In this document: positions 1-9,316 of the stretch, piece by piece
Layout: each line of letters starts with the position of its first letter
Numbering within the stretch: position 1 is the stretch's first letter
Source: Salinispora vitiensis
GTDB taxonomy: Bacteria > Actinomycetota > Actinomycetes > Mycobacteriales > Micromonosporaceae
DNA length: 64,000 bases
Reading direction: 5' to 3'
Assembly (NCBI RefSeq): GCF_000378825.1
Contig: NZ_KB900388.1
Location: 3,248,425-3,312,424, forward strand
Notes under the pieces: model-generated
Databases searched by the model: none
Told to the model about the DNA's origin: nothing
What the model saw: the letters and a program-made list of their open reading frames with translations, nothing else
Position numbers and translations under genes: made by a program

Positions 1-866
<866 letters not shown>

Positions 867-924
867 TAGCCACACCGCACAGTCAGGCCGGTCCCAAGTC
901 GCGAACGAAGGAGACGCAGCGCGG

Positions 925-2934
925 ATGATCAGCAGACTTCTGGTCGCCAACCGGGGCGAGATCGCCCGCCGGATCTTCACCACCTGCCGGGCACTCGGGA
1001 TCGAGACGGTCGCCGTGCACTCCGACGCGGACGCCGAGGCGCCCTTCGTCGCCGAGGCCGACCACGCCGTCCGGCTGCCCGGGAACACACCCGCCGAGAC
1101 GTACCTGCGGATCGACCTCGTCCTGGCCGCGGCCCGGCGGGCCGGGGCCGACGCCGTCCATCCGGGCTACGGCTTCCTCGCCGAGAACGCCGAGTTCGCC
1201 ACGGCGGTCACCGACGCCGGGCTGGCCTGGGTCGGGCCACCGGCGAAGGCGATCGCCGCGATGGGGGACAAGCTGGCGGCGAAGACGCTGCTCGCCGAGG
1301 CCGGCGTCCCCATGCTGCCCAGCTGGACCGACGCCGACCAGGTCAACGGCTTCCCGGTGCTGGTGAAGGCGGCCGCCGGAGGTGGTGGGCGGGGCATGCG
1401 GGTGGTCCGCACCGCCGACGGTCTCGCCGACGCCATCGCCAGCGCCCGCCGCGAGGCGGCCTCCGCCTTCGGCGACGGCACCGTCTTCATCGAGCGGTAC
1501 GTCGAACGCGGCCGGCACGTCGAGGTGCAGATCCTGGGCGACCAGTTCGGGACGGTGGTGGCCCTGGGGGCGCGGGACTGCTCGATCCAACGCCGGCATC
1601 AGAAGATCGTCGAGGAGGCGCCGGGCGTACTCGCGCCTGAGGTACGCCAGCGGCTCCACGCGGCGGCGGTGGCCGCCGGCCGGGCGGTCGACTACCTCGG
1701 TGCGGGCACCGTCGAATTCCTGCTCGCCTCGGACGGGGAGATCTACTTCCTGGAGATGAACACCCGCCTGCAGGTGGAGCATCCGGTGACCGAGCTGACC
1801 ACCGGCCTGGACCTGGTCCGCCTGCAACTACTCGTCGCCGAGGGCAACCCGCTGCCGATCGACACGACCCCACCGGCCACCGGGCACGCCATCGAGGTAC
1901 GCCTCTGCGCCGAGGAACCCGCCCACGGGTACCGGCCGGCGACGGGCACCCTGCACCGGTTCGCGGTCCCCGGGGTGTCGGCCGAGTTCGGGCCGTTGAC
2001 CGGGGCCGGCCTGCGGCTGGACTCCGGCGTCACGGACGGCTCGGTGGTGGGCGTCCACTACGACTCGATGCTCGCGAAGGTGATGGCCTGGGCACCCACC
2101 CGGGGCGAGGCGGCCCGCGCGCTGGCCGGCGCGCTGGCCCGGGCCGAGCTGCACGGGGTCGCCACCAACCGCGATCAGCTGGTCCGCATCCTGCGCAGCC
2201 CGGAGTTCGCCGCCGTCGACCTCGACACCGGCTTCCTGGACCGGCACCCCGAGGTGCTCGCGCCGCTGGTCTCCGCCGGTGAGCTGCCGGTGGTCGCGGT
2301 GGCGGCGGCGCTCGCCTCGGCCGCCGACCGCCGGGCCGCCGCCCCGGTGCTGGCCGGGCTCCCCTCGGGTTGGCGCAACGTGCCCGCCTTCGCGCAGGTC
2401 ACCCGCTACGCCAGCGCGGACGGCGACGAGATCGAGGTGCGCTACCGCCTGGACCGCCGCGGCGCGCTCGTCGAGTGGACGGTGGACGGCGGTCCGCCCG
2501 CCGGCGACGCCGCTGCGGACGCGGCACCGGCCCTCGCCCTGGTCGAGGCGCACCCGGACCGGGTGGTGCTGGAGGTCGCCGGGGTACGCCGGACCTACCG
2601 CGTACACCGGGCGGGGGCGGAGGTCTTCGTGGACGGCCCGGACGGGGCGGTGAGCCTCACCGAGCTGCCCCGCTTCCCGCTCCCCGGCGCGGAGCTGGCG
2701 GCCGGGTCGCTGCTCGCGCCGCTGCCCGGCACGGTGACCCGGGTGCAGGTCGAGCTCGGCCAGCGGGTCGCCGCCGGTGACCTGCTGCTGACCCTGGAAG
2801 CAATGAAGCTGGAACACCCCGTGCTCGCCCCCACCGACGGCGTCGTCGCCGAGCTACCGGTGTCCACCGGCGGCCAGGTCGAGACCGGCGCCGTACTGGC
2901 CGTGGTCAACCCCGACGAGGAGACACAGTCATGA
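925..2934 (+). CDS. Acyl-CoA carboxylase alpha subunit (biotin carboxylase-BCCP fusion)
   Basis: 669 residues from the ATG at 925, chosen because AAGGAG lies 11 bases upstream and the protein then begins with the canonical biotin carboxylase start (ISRLLVANRGEIA). An in-frame open stretch further upstream runs into the previous gene and is not conserved. Order: biotin carboxylase N-domain (about 1-110), ATP-grasp (about 115-320, glycine loop near 150-158, EMNTRLQVEHP near 277), C-domain, linker, then a biotinyl domain with EAMKLEHP, biotin-accepting Lys about 628. It carboxylates its own biotin with bicarbonate and ATP and hands it to the carboxyltransferase encoded 58 bases upstream. Its stop overlaps the next start (ATGA), so the three genes form an operon. 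Confidence 0.95.
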   Translation: MISRLLVANRGEIARRIFTTCRALGIETVAVHSDADAEAPFVAEADHAVRLPGNTPAETYLRIDLVLAAARRAGADAVHPGYGFLAENAEFATAVTDAGLAWVGPPAKAIAAMGDKLAAKTLLAEAGVPMLPSWTDADQVNGFPVLVKAAAGGGGRGMRVVRTADGLADAIASARREAASAFGDGTVFIERYVERGRHVEVQILGDQFGTVVALGARDCSIQRRHQKIVEEAPGVLAPEVRQRLHAAAVAAGRAVDYLGAGTVEFLLASDGEIYFLEMNTRLQVEHPVTELTTGLDLVRLQLLVAEGNPLPIDTTPPATGHAIEVRLCAEEPAHGYRPATGTLHRFAVPGVSAEFGPLTGAGLRLDSGVTDGSVVGVHYDSMLAKVMAWAPTRGEAARALAGALARAELHGVATNRDQLVRILRSPEFAAVDLDTGFLDRHPEVLAPLVSAGELPVVAVAAALASAADRRAAAPVLAGLPSGWRNVPAFAQVTRYASADGDEIEVRYRLDRRGALVEWTVDGGPPAGDAAADAAPALALVEAHPDRVVLEVAGVRRTYRVHRAGAEVFVDGPDGAVSLTELPRFPLPGAELAAGSLLAPLPGTVTRVQVELGQRVAAGDLLLTLEAMKLEHPVLAPTDGVVAELPVSTGGQVETGAVLAVVNPDEETQS

Positions 2935-4094
2935 ACTTCGACCCCACCCCCGAGCAGGAGCAGCTCCGCGACGCCGTACGGGCGCTGGGCAAGCAGTACG
3001 GCCACCGGTACTTCGTCGAGAAGGCCAAGGCCGGCGAACGCACCACCGAACTGTGGAACGAAGCCGGCGGGTTGGGCTACCTCGGCGTGAACATCCCGAC
3101 CGAGTACGGCGGCGGGGGCGGCGGCATCACCGAACTCGCCATCGTCTGCGAGGAGTTGGCCGCCTCCGGTTGCCCGCTGCTGCTGCTGGTGGTCTCTCCC
3201 GCCATCGTCGCGACGATCATCACGCGGCACGGCACCGAGGAGCAGCGCAAACGCCACCTTCCCGGCATCGCCGACGGCTCCCAGCGGATCGCCTTCGCGA
3301 TCACCGAGCCGGACGCCGGGTCGAACTTCCACCGGCTCGGCACGGTGGCCCGTCGGGACGGCGACGACTGGTTGATCTCCGGCCGCAAGTGCTACATCTC
3401 CGGCGTCGACCAGGCGGGGCACGTACTGGTGGTGGCGCGGTCCGAGGACGCCACGACCGGCAAACTGAAGCCGGCGCTGTTCCTCGTACCGACGGACGCG
3501 GCGGGGTTGACCTACTCCAAGCTGGACATGGAGATCCTCTCCCCGGAGGACCAGTTCCTGCTCTTCCTCGACGACGTACGGGTGCCGGCGGAGGCGTTGG
3601 TCGGTGAGTCCCTGGACGCCGGCCTGCCGGCGCTCTTCGCTGGACTGAACCCGGAGCGGATCACGATCGGCGCGATGAGTGTCGGCTCCGGCCGGTACGC
3701 GCTCGAACGCGCCTCGGAGTACACGGCGACCCGGAAGGTGTGGGGTGGGCGGTCGATCGGCTCCCACCAGGGGGTGTCGCATCCCCTGGCCCACGCGGCG
3801 GTGCAGGTGGAGTTGGCCCGGCTGATGGTCCAGAAGGCGGCGGTGCTCTACGACGCCGGGCGGGACCTGGAGGCGGGGGTCGCCGGCAACATGGCCAAGT
3901 ACGCCTCCGGGGACGCGGCGGCGCTGGCCGTGGACACGGCGATCCAGGCCCACGGCGGGGCCGGCATGACCACCGAGTACGGGGTGGCGACGCTGCTCGG
4001 GGCTTCCCGGGCCGGGCGGATCGCCCCGGTCACCCGGGAGATGATCCTGAACTTCGTGGCCCAGCACGTCCTCGGCCAGGAGAAGTCGTACTGA
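2931..4094 (+). CDS. Acyl-CoA dehydrogenase family protein
   Basis: 387 residues, full length for the family. Start ATG overlaps the preceding stop by four bases, indicating translational coupling. The N-terminal helical domain is followed by the middle beta domain with FAITEPDAGSN (FAD/substrate signature) and a C-terminal helical domain ending in the HGGAGMTTEYG segment, where the catalytic glutamate normally sits. It would oxidise an acyl-CoA to a 2-enoyl-CoA, passing electrons to ETF. Next to a methylcrotonyl-CoA-carboxylase-like pair, an isovaleryl-CoA dehydrogenase role is most likely, but substrate specificity cannot be read from the sequence. Confidence 0.92.
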   Translation: MNFDPTPEQEQLRDAVRALGKQYGHRYFVEKAKAGERTTELWNEAGGLGYLGVNIPTEYGGGGGGITELAIVCEELAASGCPLLLLVVSPAIVATIITRHGTEEQRKRHLPGIADGSQRIAFAITEPDAGSNFHRLGTVARRDGDDWLISGRKCYISGVDQAGHVLVVARSEDATTGKLKPALFLVPTDAAGLTYSKLDMEILSPEDQFLLFLDDVRVPAEALVGESLDAGLPALFAGLNPERITIGAMSVGSGRYALERASEYTATRKVWGGRSIGSHQGVSHPLAHAAVQVELARLMVQKAAVLYDAGRDLEAGVAGNMAKYASGDAAALAVDTAIQAHGGAGMTTEYGVATLLGASRAGRIAPVTREMILNFVAQHVLGQEKSY

Positions 4095-4147
4095 CCTAGG
4101 GCCACGCTACGGCGACCGGGTCCATCCCGTGACCGTCGCCGACGCGC

Positions 4148-4182
4148 GGAGCGGGCCGCCAGGACATCTGGCGGCCCGCTCC
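4148..4182. terminator. Bidirectional hairpin terminator
   Basis: A perfect 15-bp stem (GGAGCGGGCCGCCAG, 5-base loop, CTGGCGGCCCGCTCC) sits in the short space between the converging ends of the acyl-CoA dehydrogenase and the protease gene. It has no T-tract, as is usual in high-G+C actinomycetes. Confidence 0.8.
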
Positions 4183-4187
4183 ACCGG

Positions 4188-5306
4188 TCAGTAGAGCTCC
4201 ACGCCGTACTCGTCCAGCACCTCTCCGATCGGCTGGTAGAAGGACCAGCTGGCGGTCGGGATCAGGCACAGAATGACGCCACCGGAGGTCATGCCGAGTG
4301 CGGTGTTGCCGGCGAAGAGCGGGCCACCGCTGTCGCCCTTCTGGCTGCAGATGTCCGTGCCGATCAGGCCTTCCACCACGTCGTCCTCGCCGTCTTCGCC
4401 CCGGTAGACGGCGGTGGCGTCCACCTGGGTCACCTCGCCGCTGAGCAGCCCCGAGGTGCTGCCGTACTGCTCAACCGACTGGCCCACGTACGCTTCGCCG
4501 TGGTCGTAGATGGGCCGAGCATTACCGTCGCCGAGAGTGACCATGCCCCAGTCCTGCGCTTCGCTCCCGGTCCAGATGAGGCCGTAGTCGTCTCCGGGGA
4601 AGCTGCTGTCGAGGTCGTAACCCAGCAGATTCTTGTCTGGATCGGAGGGGTCCGGAAGGTCCGTGTACCACCTGGCCAAGCTTCCGTCGGTGCAGTGGCC
4701 GGCGGTGAGGGAGAAGAACGCAGACCGGTCAGAATTGGTGACGTTGAACCCTAGACTGCACCTGAAGTCGGAGCTGTATATCGCCTCCCCACCCAGCGCC
4801 AGGGCGCTCAGGTCACCATTCATGGCCTCCAGGCGGAGCGCGCCATCGGCATCGTCGGCCACGCCCCGAAGCGTCTCGAGCTCTTCGTCGGTGACAGTCG
4901 TGTCGTAGCCGAGCGCGACTTGGTTGGCGACCGGGTCAACCCACCAGGAAGTGCCCGGGATCCCCATCTCCTTCAGCGTGGCCCGGATGCCACGGAGCTG
5001 TTTCGCATCCCGGTTCACCCGCTTCGCCTGCACCCCCTGCGCACTGACCTGCTGGGCCGCCGCGTCGTCGGTGACCGTGACGACGAACTCGCCGTCGTCG
5101 TCGAGGTACATGCCGGGGGCCCGGTCCCCGAGGAGATCGACCAGGCGCTCGGCGACCTCCGGAGACGGGGGCGCGGCGAGTGCGGAGGCGGGAGACGGGG
5201 GCGCGGGGGCGGCCTGAGTGGGTACGCCCAGCAGCACGCCGGCGGCCAGGGTTCCGGCCGCGGCGGCGGCGGCAACCCGCTTGCGCGAGGAGCTTGAGGG
5301 TTTCAC
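4188..5306 (-). CDS. Secreted streptogrisin-like serine protease (S1 family) with pro-region
   Basis: 372 residues from the GTG at 5306, chosen because GGGAGG lies 9 bases upstream. A signal peptide (about 1-35, Arg/Lys start, alanine-rich core, TQAAPA end) is followed by a pro-region of the alpha-lytic protease type (about 45-165) and a chymotrypsin-fold catalytic domain. The triad is visible: TAGHC (His204), GDDYG (Asp239/240), GDSGGP (Ser326). Cysteines flank the His and Ser as in the family. The enzyme should be exported as a zymogen and mature extracellularly by self-cleavage. A paralogue with the same architecture lies at 61706-62758. The upstream A+T-rich motif at 5365-5378 resembles one upstream of that paralogue. 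Confidence 0.93.
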   Translation of the reverse strand: MKPSSSSRKRVAAAAAAGTLAAGVLLGVPTQAAPAPPSPASALAAPPSPEVAERLVDLLGDRAPGMYLDDDGEFVVTVTDDAAAQQVSAQGVQAKRVNRDAKQLRGIRATLKEMGIPGTSWWVDPVANQVALGYDTTVTDEELETLRGVADDADGALRLEAMNGDLSALALGGEAIYSSDFRCSLGFNVTNSDRSAFFSLTAGHCTDGSLARWYTDLPDPSDPDKNLLGYDLDSSFPGDDYGLIWTGSEAQDWGMVTLGDGNARPIYDHGEAYVGQSVEQYGSTSGLLSGEVTQVDATAVYRGEDGEDDVVEGLIGTDICSQKGDSGGPLFAGNTALGMTSGGVILCLIPTASWSFYQPIGEVLDEYGVELY

Positions 5307-5364
5307 TGAGTAAACCTCCCGAAAGTGGGCAAGAGCGATAGGCCACCCCATGTTTGCGCATACG

Positions 5365-5378
5365 TGAATATTTATCAA
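5365..5378 (-). promoter_or_regulatory. Upstream motif shared with the paralogous protease gene
   Basis: On the minus strand this reads TTGATAAATATTCA, about 60 bases before the protease start and in a sharply A+T-rich patch. The other protease gene has TTCATCAATATCCA (61653-61666) at a similar place; 11 of 14 positions agree. It could be a promoter element or a regulator site. Confidence 0.35.
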
Positions 5379-5433
5379 CCGGGATCTCAGTCGACCGAAG
5401 AGCTAGCGGGGAGGCGGGCGTCGCGGCCGCCGC

Positions 5434-5853
5434 TCAGCTCCCGCACGCGACCGACAGCCGGGCCAACACACCGGCCGGATCGTGCACGATGCGGTGCCCG
5501 TCACCGACGACTCGGCGCGTGCCCGGGTCGACCGGGCCGGTGTCTGCCCAACTCACCGGCGCGACGCCGATCTCCACCACCAACCCCGATGGGCGTCGCA
5601 CGCGGACCTCCCGGAGCGGGCCCCACTCAGCCAACCGGACCACCTCGCCACCGAGCAGACCGGTCCACACTTCCGCCGCGGAATAACGGGCCTGATCCGT
5701 CAGAACCACGATGTCGACGTCGGAGTCCATCCGCGCAGCCCCGCGCGCCCACGAGCCGACCACCACCACCCCGCGCACCTCCGCGCACCCGGTCGCCCAC
5801 CCGACCACCACGTCGAGAACCGAACGAACCTCCCGCGAACGCGCCTGGGTCAC
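5434..5853 (-). CDS. Nucleotidyltransferase-domain protein (MNT/KNTase-like)
   Basis: 139 residues if the GTG at 5853 is used; a GTG at 5901 in the same frame would add 16 poorly conserved-looking residues. The polymerase-beta-like nucleotidyltransferase signature is clear: GSWARG followed by DSDVDIV, giving the helix-turn motif and the metal-binding carboxylates, with a later VVEIGV strand likely carrying the third position. Proteins of this size are typically minimal nucleotidyltransferases, often stand-alone or paired with a HEPN partner; no HEPN gene is adjacent here. TATCTA lies about 14 bases upstream of the chosen start and could be a -10 box giving a leaderless message. Substrate unknown. 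Confidence 0.75.
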   Translation of the reverse strand: MTQARSREVRSVLDVVVGWATGCAEVRGVVVVGSWARGAARMDSDVDIVVLTDQARYSAAEVWTGLLGGEVVRLAEWGPLREVRVRRPSGLVVEIGVAPVSWADTGPVDPGTRRVVGDGHRIVHDPAGVLARLSVACGS

Positions 5854-6063
5854 CACGGGACGGAGTCTAGATACCCCCCCTCCAACCCATCGATGATTCA
5901 CTGCCCACCGGTCAGGCCAGTATCGCTGCCAGCCCGGAGCGTGTTTACACTGGACCGCTGTCCCGGACCGTTGTATGGGTTGGCTGCGTCGGCCATCATG
6001 CTGAATGTTTGCTCGCTACCCAGTCGAGATTGATTTACGACAGAATCTGGGGGGCTTCGTCAC

Positions 6064-6582
6064 GTGCCGAACCGAGACCTTGAACAATACTGCGCTGAGC
6101 AGGTGCAGCGCCTGGTGCGCGATGTGGGGATCCCTCGTCCGTTCGTCCTCAGCGTCTTCCTCGACCAGTTCGCCCAGTGGCGCGGGCGTCGCATCGAACT
6201 ATGGCCCTTCGACCATATTCCGAGGGGAATGTGCGGATTGTGGCTTGGATTCCCCGACCACGATGTCATCGCCTACTCGAGAGCCACACCATTACATAGC
6301 GAACACATCATTTTGCATGAAGTCGGGCATATGCTGTGCAACCACAAGGGAACTGCGAGTGTCGGCGACGACCTGGTCCGCCTCCTGCCCAACCTGAACC
6401 CAGCATTGATAAGCAAGGTCCTGGGCAGGACCTCCTACTCCGACATCGAGGAACAGGAGGCCGAACTAATCGCCACGCTCATCGCCAAAAAGGCAGCGGG
6501 TGGCCGCCCACGCCGACGCTCGGCAACGACCCCTGGGTTAGCCCCGGAGCTTGACCGCCTGCGATCCACGTTCGAGGAGTGA
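6064..6582 (+). CDS. ImmA/IrrE-family zinc metallopeptidase-like protein
   Basis: 172 residues from the GTG at 6064. The diagnostic zinc-protease motif HEVGHMLCNH lies at residues 85-94 (His85, Glu86, His89), and a later acidic helix (EEQEAELIATLIA) should supply the third ligand, as in ImmA/IrrE proteins. Family members cleave or bind XRE-type repressors in mobile elements and stress systems. Here an XRE regulator is encoded 1.3 kb away on the other strand and a MAB_1171c-like membrane protein directly follows with start/stop overlap. Base composition upstream is less G+C-rich than the core genes. The target repressor is an inference. Confidence 0.8.
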   Translation: MPNRDLEQYCAEQVQRLVRDVGIPRPFVLSVFLDQFAQWRGRRIELWPFDHIPRGMCGLWLGFPDHDVIAYSRATPLHSEHIILHEVGHMLCNHKGTASVGDDLVRLLPNLNPALISKVLGRTSYSDIEEQEAELIATLIAKKAAGGRPRRRSATTPGLAPELDRLRSTFEE

Positions 6583-6584
6583 TC

Positions 6585-7799
6585 ATGGCGGCACAACGGG
6601 CCATCATGATCATTGCTGGGGTGGCTTCGATCATGGCAGGGCTGTGGAAGATCCGAGCCGTACGGCGACAGCCGGATTCTCCAAGCATCAGGGCGTTGTG
6701 CCTGGGGCTGCTCGCCTTCGGCCTGTCGTTCCTGGTCATGGCGCCACCACATCGGATCATCATCAGCGAACTGCTAGCCGTACCCAACATCGGGCGCCTG
6801 CTCGGCAACCTCCTGACGTTGGCCGCGGCCGGGGCGATGCAGATCATGATGCTGCACCTGGTGCATCCGACCGAGCGCGCCCGCCCCCGCGTCCGAGCCC
6901 GGCTGATTGTGCTGGTCGGAATCGCAGTGATCATGACGACGCTGTTGTTGACGGCGGACACCGAGAACGAGATCAATTTCGTCAAGCGGTACGCGACCCA
7001 CACCCCGGTCGTGATCTACCAACTGCTGTACCCCAGCTTCCTGGCCGTGGCCGTCGTGGACCTCATCCAGCTGTCGATCCGGTACTCCCGGCACGTCACC
7101 TCGACGTTGAAGACCGGGCTGCGGATGGTCGCCGCCGGCGGCGTGATCTTCGGCTTCCACACCATCTACAAGCTGAGCCTGATCGTCGCGCCGTGGGCGG
7201 GCTGGACCGTGCCGGGTGACGAGTCAGCCATCGCAACGACGTTGGCGGCCAGCGGCGGAGTGCTGGTCGCGGGTGGCACCACCCTGCCGGTGTGGGGGCC
7301 CCGCGTGCTGCTGCCGTGGCGGTGGCAACGCCAATACCGGGCGTACCGTCGACTTGAGCCGTTGTGGCACCAGCTATCCACGGCGATTCCCGAAATCGTG
7401 CTCTCCCCGGTCGGTGTTTCCCGACCCTGGAATGTCGACATTCGCCTCTACCGCCGAGTCATCGAGATTCGCGACGCCCAGCTACTCCTGGAGCCGCTCG
7501 CCGATCAGGAGGCGGTCGCCGAGGCGGCGGTCGACGCGCGCCAGCGGGGCCTGACCGGGGACCACGCGCAGGCGTACGTCGATGCGGTCACCCTGGTCAC
7601 CGCCCTGGCCCATTGGCAGAGCGACAAAGCTGGCAGCCCATCGTCAAATCCGCCCGAGAAATCCGCAGGCGACGCCAGCCTGACCAGGGATGTTCGATAC
7701 CTCGAGTTGGTTGCCAGGGCATTCCTTCCCCTGGCGCGCTCGGCTCCGGCGCGCACTCCCAGTCCCGCCGGGCCACCTCGTAGCCTCGGCATGGGCTGA
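6585..7799 (+). CDS. MAB_1171c-like (DUF6545-type) multi-pass membrane protein
   Basis: 404 residues from the ATG at 6585, preferred because GAGGAG then sits 5 bases upstream; a GTG at 6579 overlapping the previous stop would leave no spacing. About seven hydrophobic segments occupy residues 5-260 (for example near 5-20, 35-55, 65-90, 105-125, 145-165, 190-215, 225-245), followed by a soluble C-terminal region of ~150 residues with RYLELVARAF near the end. The pattern matches a family annotated as putative transporter in actinobacteria, usually beside an ImmA-like gene and an XRE regulator, as here. No transport substrate is known. Confidence 0.7.
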   Translation: MAAQRAIMIIAGVASIMAGLWKIRAVRRQPDSPSIRALCLGLLAFGLSFLVMAPPHRIIISELLAVPNIGRLLGNLLTLAAAGAMQIMMLHLVHPTERARPRVRARLIVLVGIAVIMTTLLLTADTENEINFVKRYATHTPVVIYQLLYPSFLAVAVVDLIQLSIRYSRHVTSTLKTGLRMVAAGGVIFGFHTIYKLSLIVAPWAGWTVPGDESAIATTLAASGGVLVAGGTTLPVWGPRVLLPWRWQRQYRAYRRLEPLWHQLSTAIPEIVLSPVGVSRPWNVDIRLYRRVIEIRDAQLLLEPLADQEAVAEAAVDARQRGLTGDHAQAYVDAVTLVTALAHWQSDKAGSPSSNPPEKSAGDASLTRDVRYLELVARAFLPLARSAPARTPSPAGPPRSLGMG

Positions 7800-7857
7800 A
7801 GGCCGCACGAGGGTACCGGCGACTCGCCGGGGTGCTCTCGGTGCGGTGGTCGAGTCG

Positions 7858-8343
7858 CTAGTCGTCGCGGCTCTGGGGCGGGTTCGGTTCTAATCCCTCT
7901 GCCATCCGGACCGACTCAATGACCTGGGTAATGGCTTCGACGCCACGGGGGGAGAGCCCGCTGAGCCGGGTGGCGATGCGTTCGAGACCACTGTTTTTGA
8001 TCTTGAGCAGTAGCTCCAACTCGCTGGCGATGGCCCGAGATTTCTCGTCGTCGAAGAAGTAGGCCGGCGGGACGTCGAAGAAGCTGGCGAGCGCCTCGAG
8101 ATGCTTCTTCGTGGGGTTGTCCCGCTCGTTGTTGCGCAGATACCACAGGTAGGAGCCGGAGATTTTCAGGCCCTCGCCGCCCTTGCGGCAGATCTCCGCT
8201 GCGACCTCGTCGTTGGTGTAGGGCTTGCCATCGGGACGCCTGACAACGTCGAACAGCCTATTGATCTTGGAGGCCAGGTTCCACTCCGTGTCGGTAGCCA
8301 GTCCGGTGTCGTCCTGCCCCTGAGGCGGCTCGTTCGCGGTCAT
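7858..8343 (-). CDS. XRE-family helix-turn-helix regulator
   Basis: 161 residues. The N-terminal half contains a Cro/C1-type HTH in the form common beside actinobacterial ImmA-like genes: YTNDEVAAEI, a recognition-helix segment ISGSYLWYLRNNERDNPTKKHLEALASFF, then VPPAYFFDD. The C-terminal third is a helical segment likely for dimerisation or for ImmA recognition. The gene converges on the ImmA-MAB_1171c pair and is preceded by inverted repeats at 8363-8427 that could be its operator. By analogy with ImmA-ImmR pairs it may be the proteolysis target, but this is not shown by sequence. Confidence 0.85.
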   Translation of the reverse strand: MTANEPPQGQDDTGLATDTEWNLASKINRLFDVVRRPDGKPYTNDEVAAEICRKGGEGLKISGSYLWYLRNNERDNPTKKHLEALASFFDVPPAYFFDDEKSRAIASELELLLKIKNSGLERIATRLSGLSPRGVEAITQVIESVRMAEGLEPNPPQSRDD

Positions 8344-8362
8344 CAGAACCCCCAGGGATTAT

Positions 8363-8431
8363 GACTGTCGTGAGAGTTTCGAGAAACAAGCTCTCATGGT
8401 GGTTGACAAGCAGTGCTGGTGACAGTCTAAG
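8363..8431. promoter_or_regulatory. XRE operator candidates and divergent promoter
   Basis: Two nested inverted repeats lie just upstream of the XRE start: GACTGTC (8363-8369) with GACAGTC (8421-8427), and TGAGAG (8371-8376) with CTCTCA (8391-8396), enclosing TTTC-GA-GAAA. On the plus strand TTGACA (8403-8408) and TCTAAG (8426-8431) are separated by 17 bases, a good sigma-70-like promoter reading away from the XRE gene. The outer repeat overlaps its -10. Confidence 0.5.
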
Positions 8432-8833
8432 GTGGGGGACAGCCGCCCTTCAACTGGTGTGACAGCCCGATCGCAGGTCGGCTGACTCAAATGAGTCGCA
8501 ACGGGGGAGGCGCGGGGATGTCGGCGAGGGAACGCAGGGCCGGGGAGCCCTCCCTCGTCGGCACCCCCGTCCGGCGGCGGACCGATTGAGGCCTATCACC
8601 AGTCAGAGAGCGGGGCAGGAATTCGGGCCTGCGCTTGCGCCTCACGGCTGCGGTGTCAGCTTTGAGCATCTGCCCACCCGCCATCACCGGGCGCCCGAGC
8701 GCTGACAGAGAGAGCAGCCCGAACGGAAGGCGCCTTCCACCCCCAGGGCTACCTGGTCGCGTCCGAGCTCGGTTCGGTTGGCCCGGCTGCCGCGCTCACT
8801 GCCCTACATCGCGCGACAACCAGGCCCAGCCGA
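8432..8833. other. Intergenic stretch with no assured gene; possible 23-residue ORF
   Basis: No coding region with convincing composition spans this stretch. Downstream of the plus-strand promoter at 8403-8431 an ATG at 8518, behind GGGAGG at a 7-base spacing, opens a 23-codon ORF ending at 8589; an upstream in-frame ATG at 8491 would give 32 codons. Bases 8795-8838 repeat with about 82% identity at 12845-12888. Otherwise nothing is recognised. Confidence 0.4.
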
Positions 8834-9313
8834 TCAAGAATCAACGCCACCCGCCACAGCCAGCCCGGGACTCGACCGGGAAGTCAACCGAATCGCACTA
8901 TTGGCGAACAATACTCCCGTATACGAATAAAACAACACTAGGGGGGCGCCCCACAGAACGTTCGCAGCGCTCATCTCACTCTCGTAGATACCCCATATGA
9001 AGATGGCGCCGGACCCGACCAGCGCCCCACCCAGGCTGATCAACGCCAGCACTTTGGCCACGACGGCCAAGCGACGACGTCGAGTTAACAAGCCCACCAA
9101 AATAAACGCAAAGACCACGGAATTGGCCGCGAGGCTCACCGCCATCCGGCCTGAAGTCACTCCCGAATCGAGATCGTATCCTGTCGAAGTGCTGGCAGCC
9201 ATGTCAAAAGAAGACATACTTCCATCGAACATAACGACAGCCATTGGTATAGAAAATAACAGCAAGGCGGTGATCACCACAGCCTGCGCGCCCCGGCTCT
9301 CCTTAAGCGACAT
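8834..9313 (-). CDS. Small four-helix membrane protein, function unknown
   Basis: 159 residues. Four hydrophobic segments are visible: about residues 11-30, 56-78, 85-110 and 120-142, with an RRRR stretch after the second that should face the cytoplasm. The gene follows the WXG-like membrane protein by 3 bases on the same strand and is the last of the YbaB-WXG operon. Codon use is less G+C-biased than in flanking core genes. It matches no family I can name; it could protect or help export the neighbouring WXG proteins, which is conjecture. Confidence 0.6.
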   Translation of the reverse strand: MSLKESRGAQAVVITALLLFSIPMAVVMFDGSMSSFDMAASTSTGYDLDSGVTSGRMAVSLAANSVVFAFILVGLLTRRRRLAVVAKVLALISLGGALVGSGAIFIWGIYESEMSAANVLWGAPLVLFYSYTGVLFANSAIRLTSRSSPGLAVAGGVDS

Positions 9314-9316
9314 GGC

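Noticed and set aside
2595..4067. 490-codon minus-strand frame opposite carboxylase and dehydrogenase genes
   Set aside because: Long antisense frames are expected here because G+C-rich third positions suppress stop codons; the plus strand encodes conserved enzymes.
8635..9000. 121-codon plus-strand frame
   Set aside because: Rich in Arg/Pro/Ser without structure and overlaps the end of the membrane-protein gene on the other strand.
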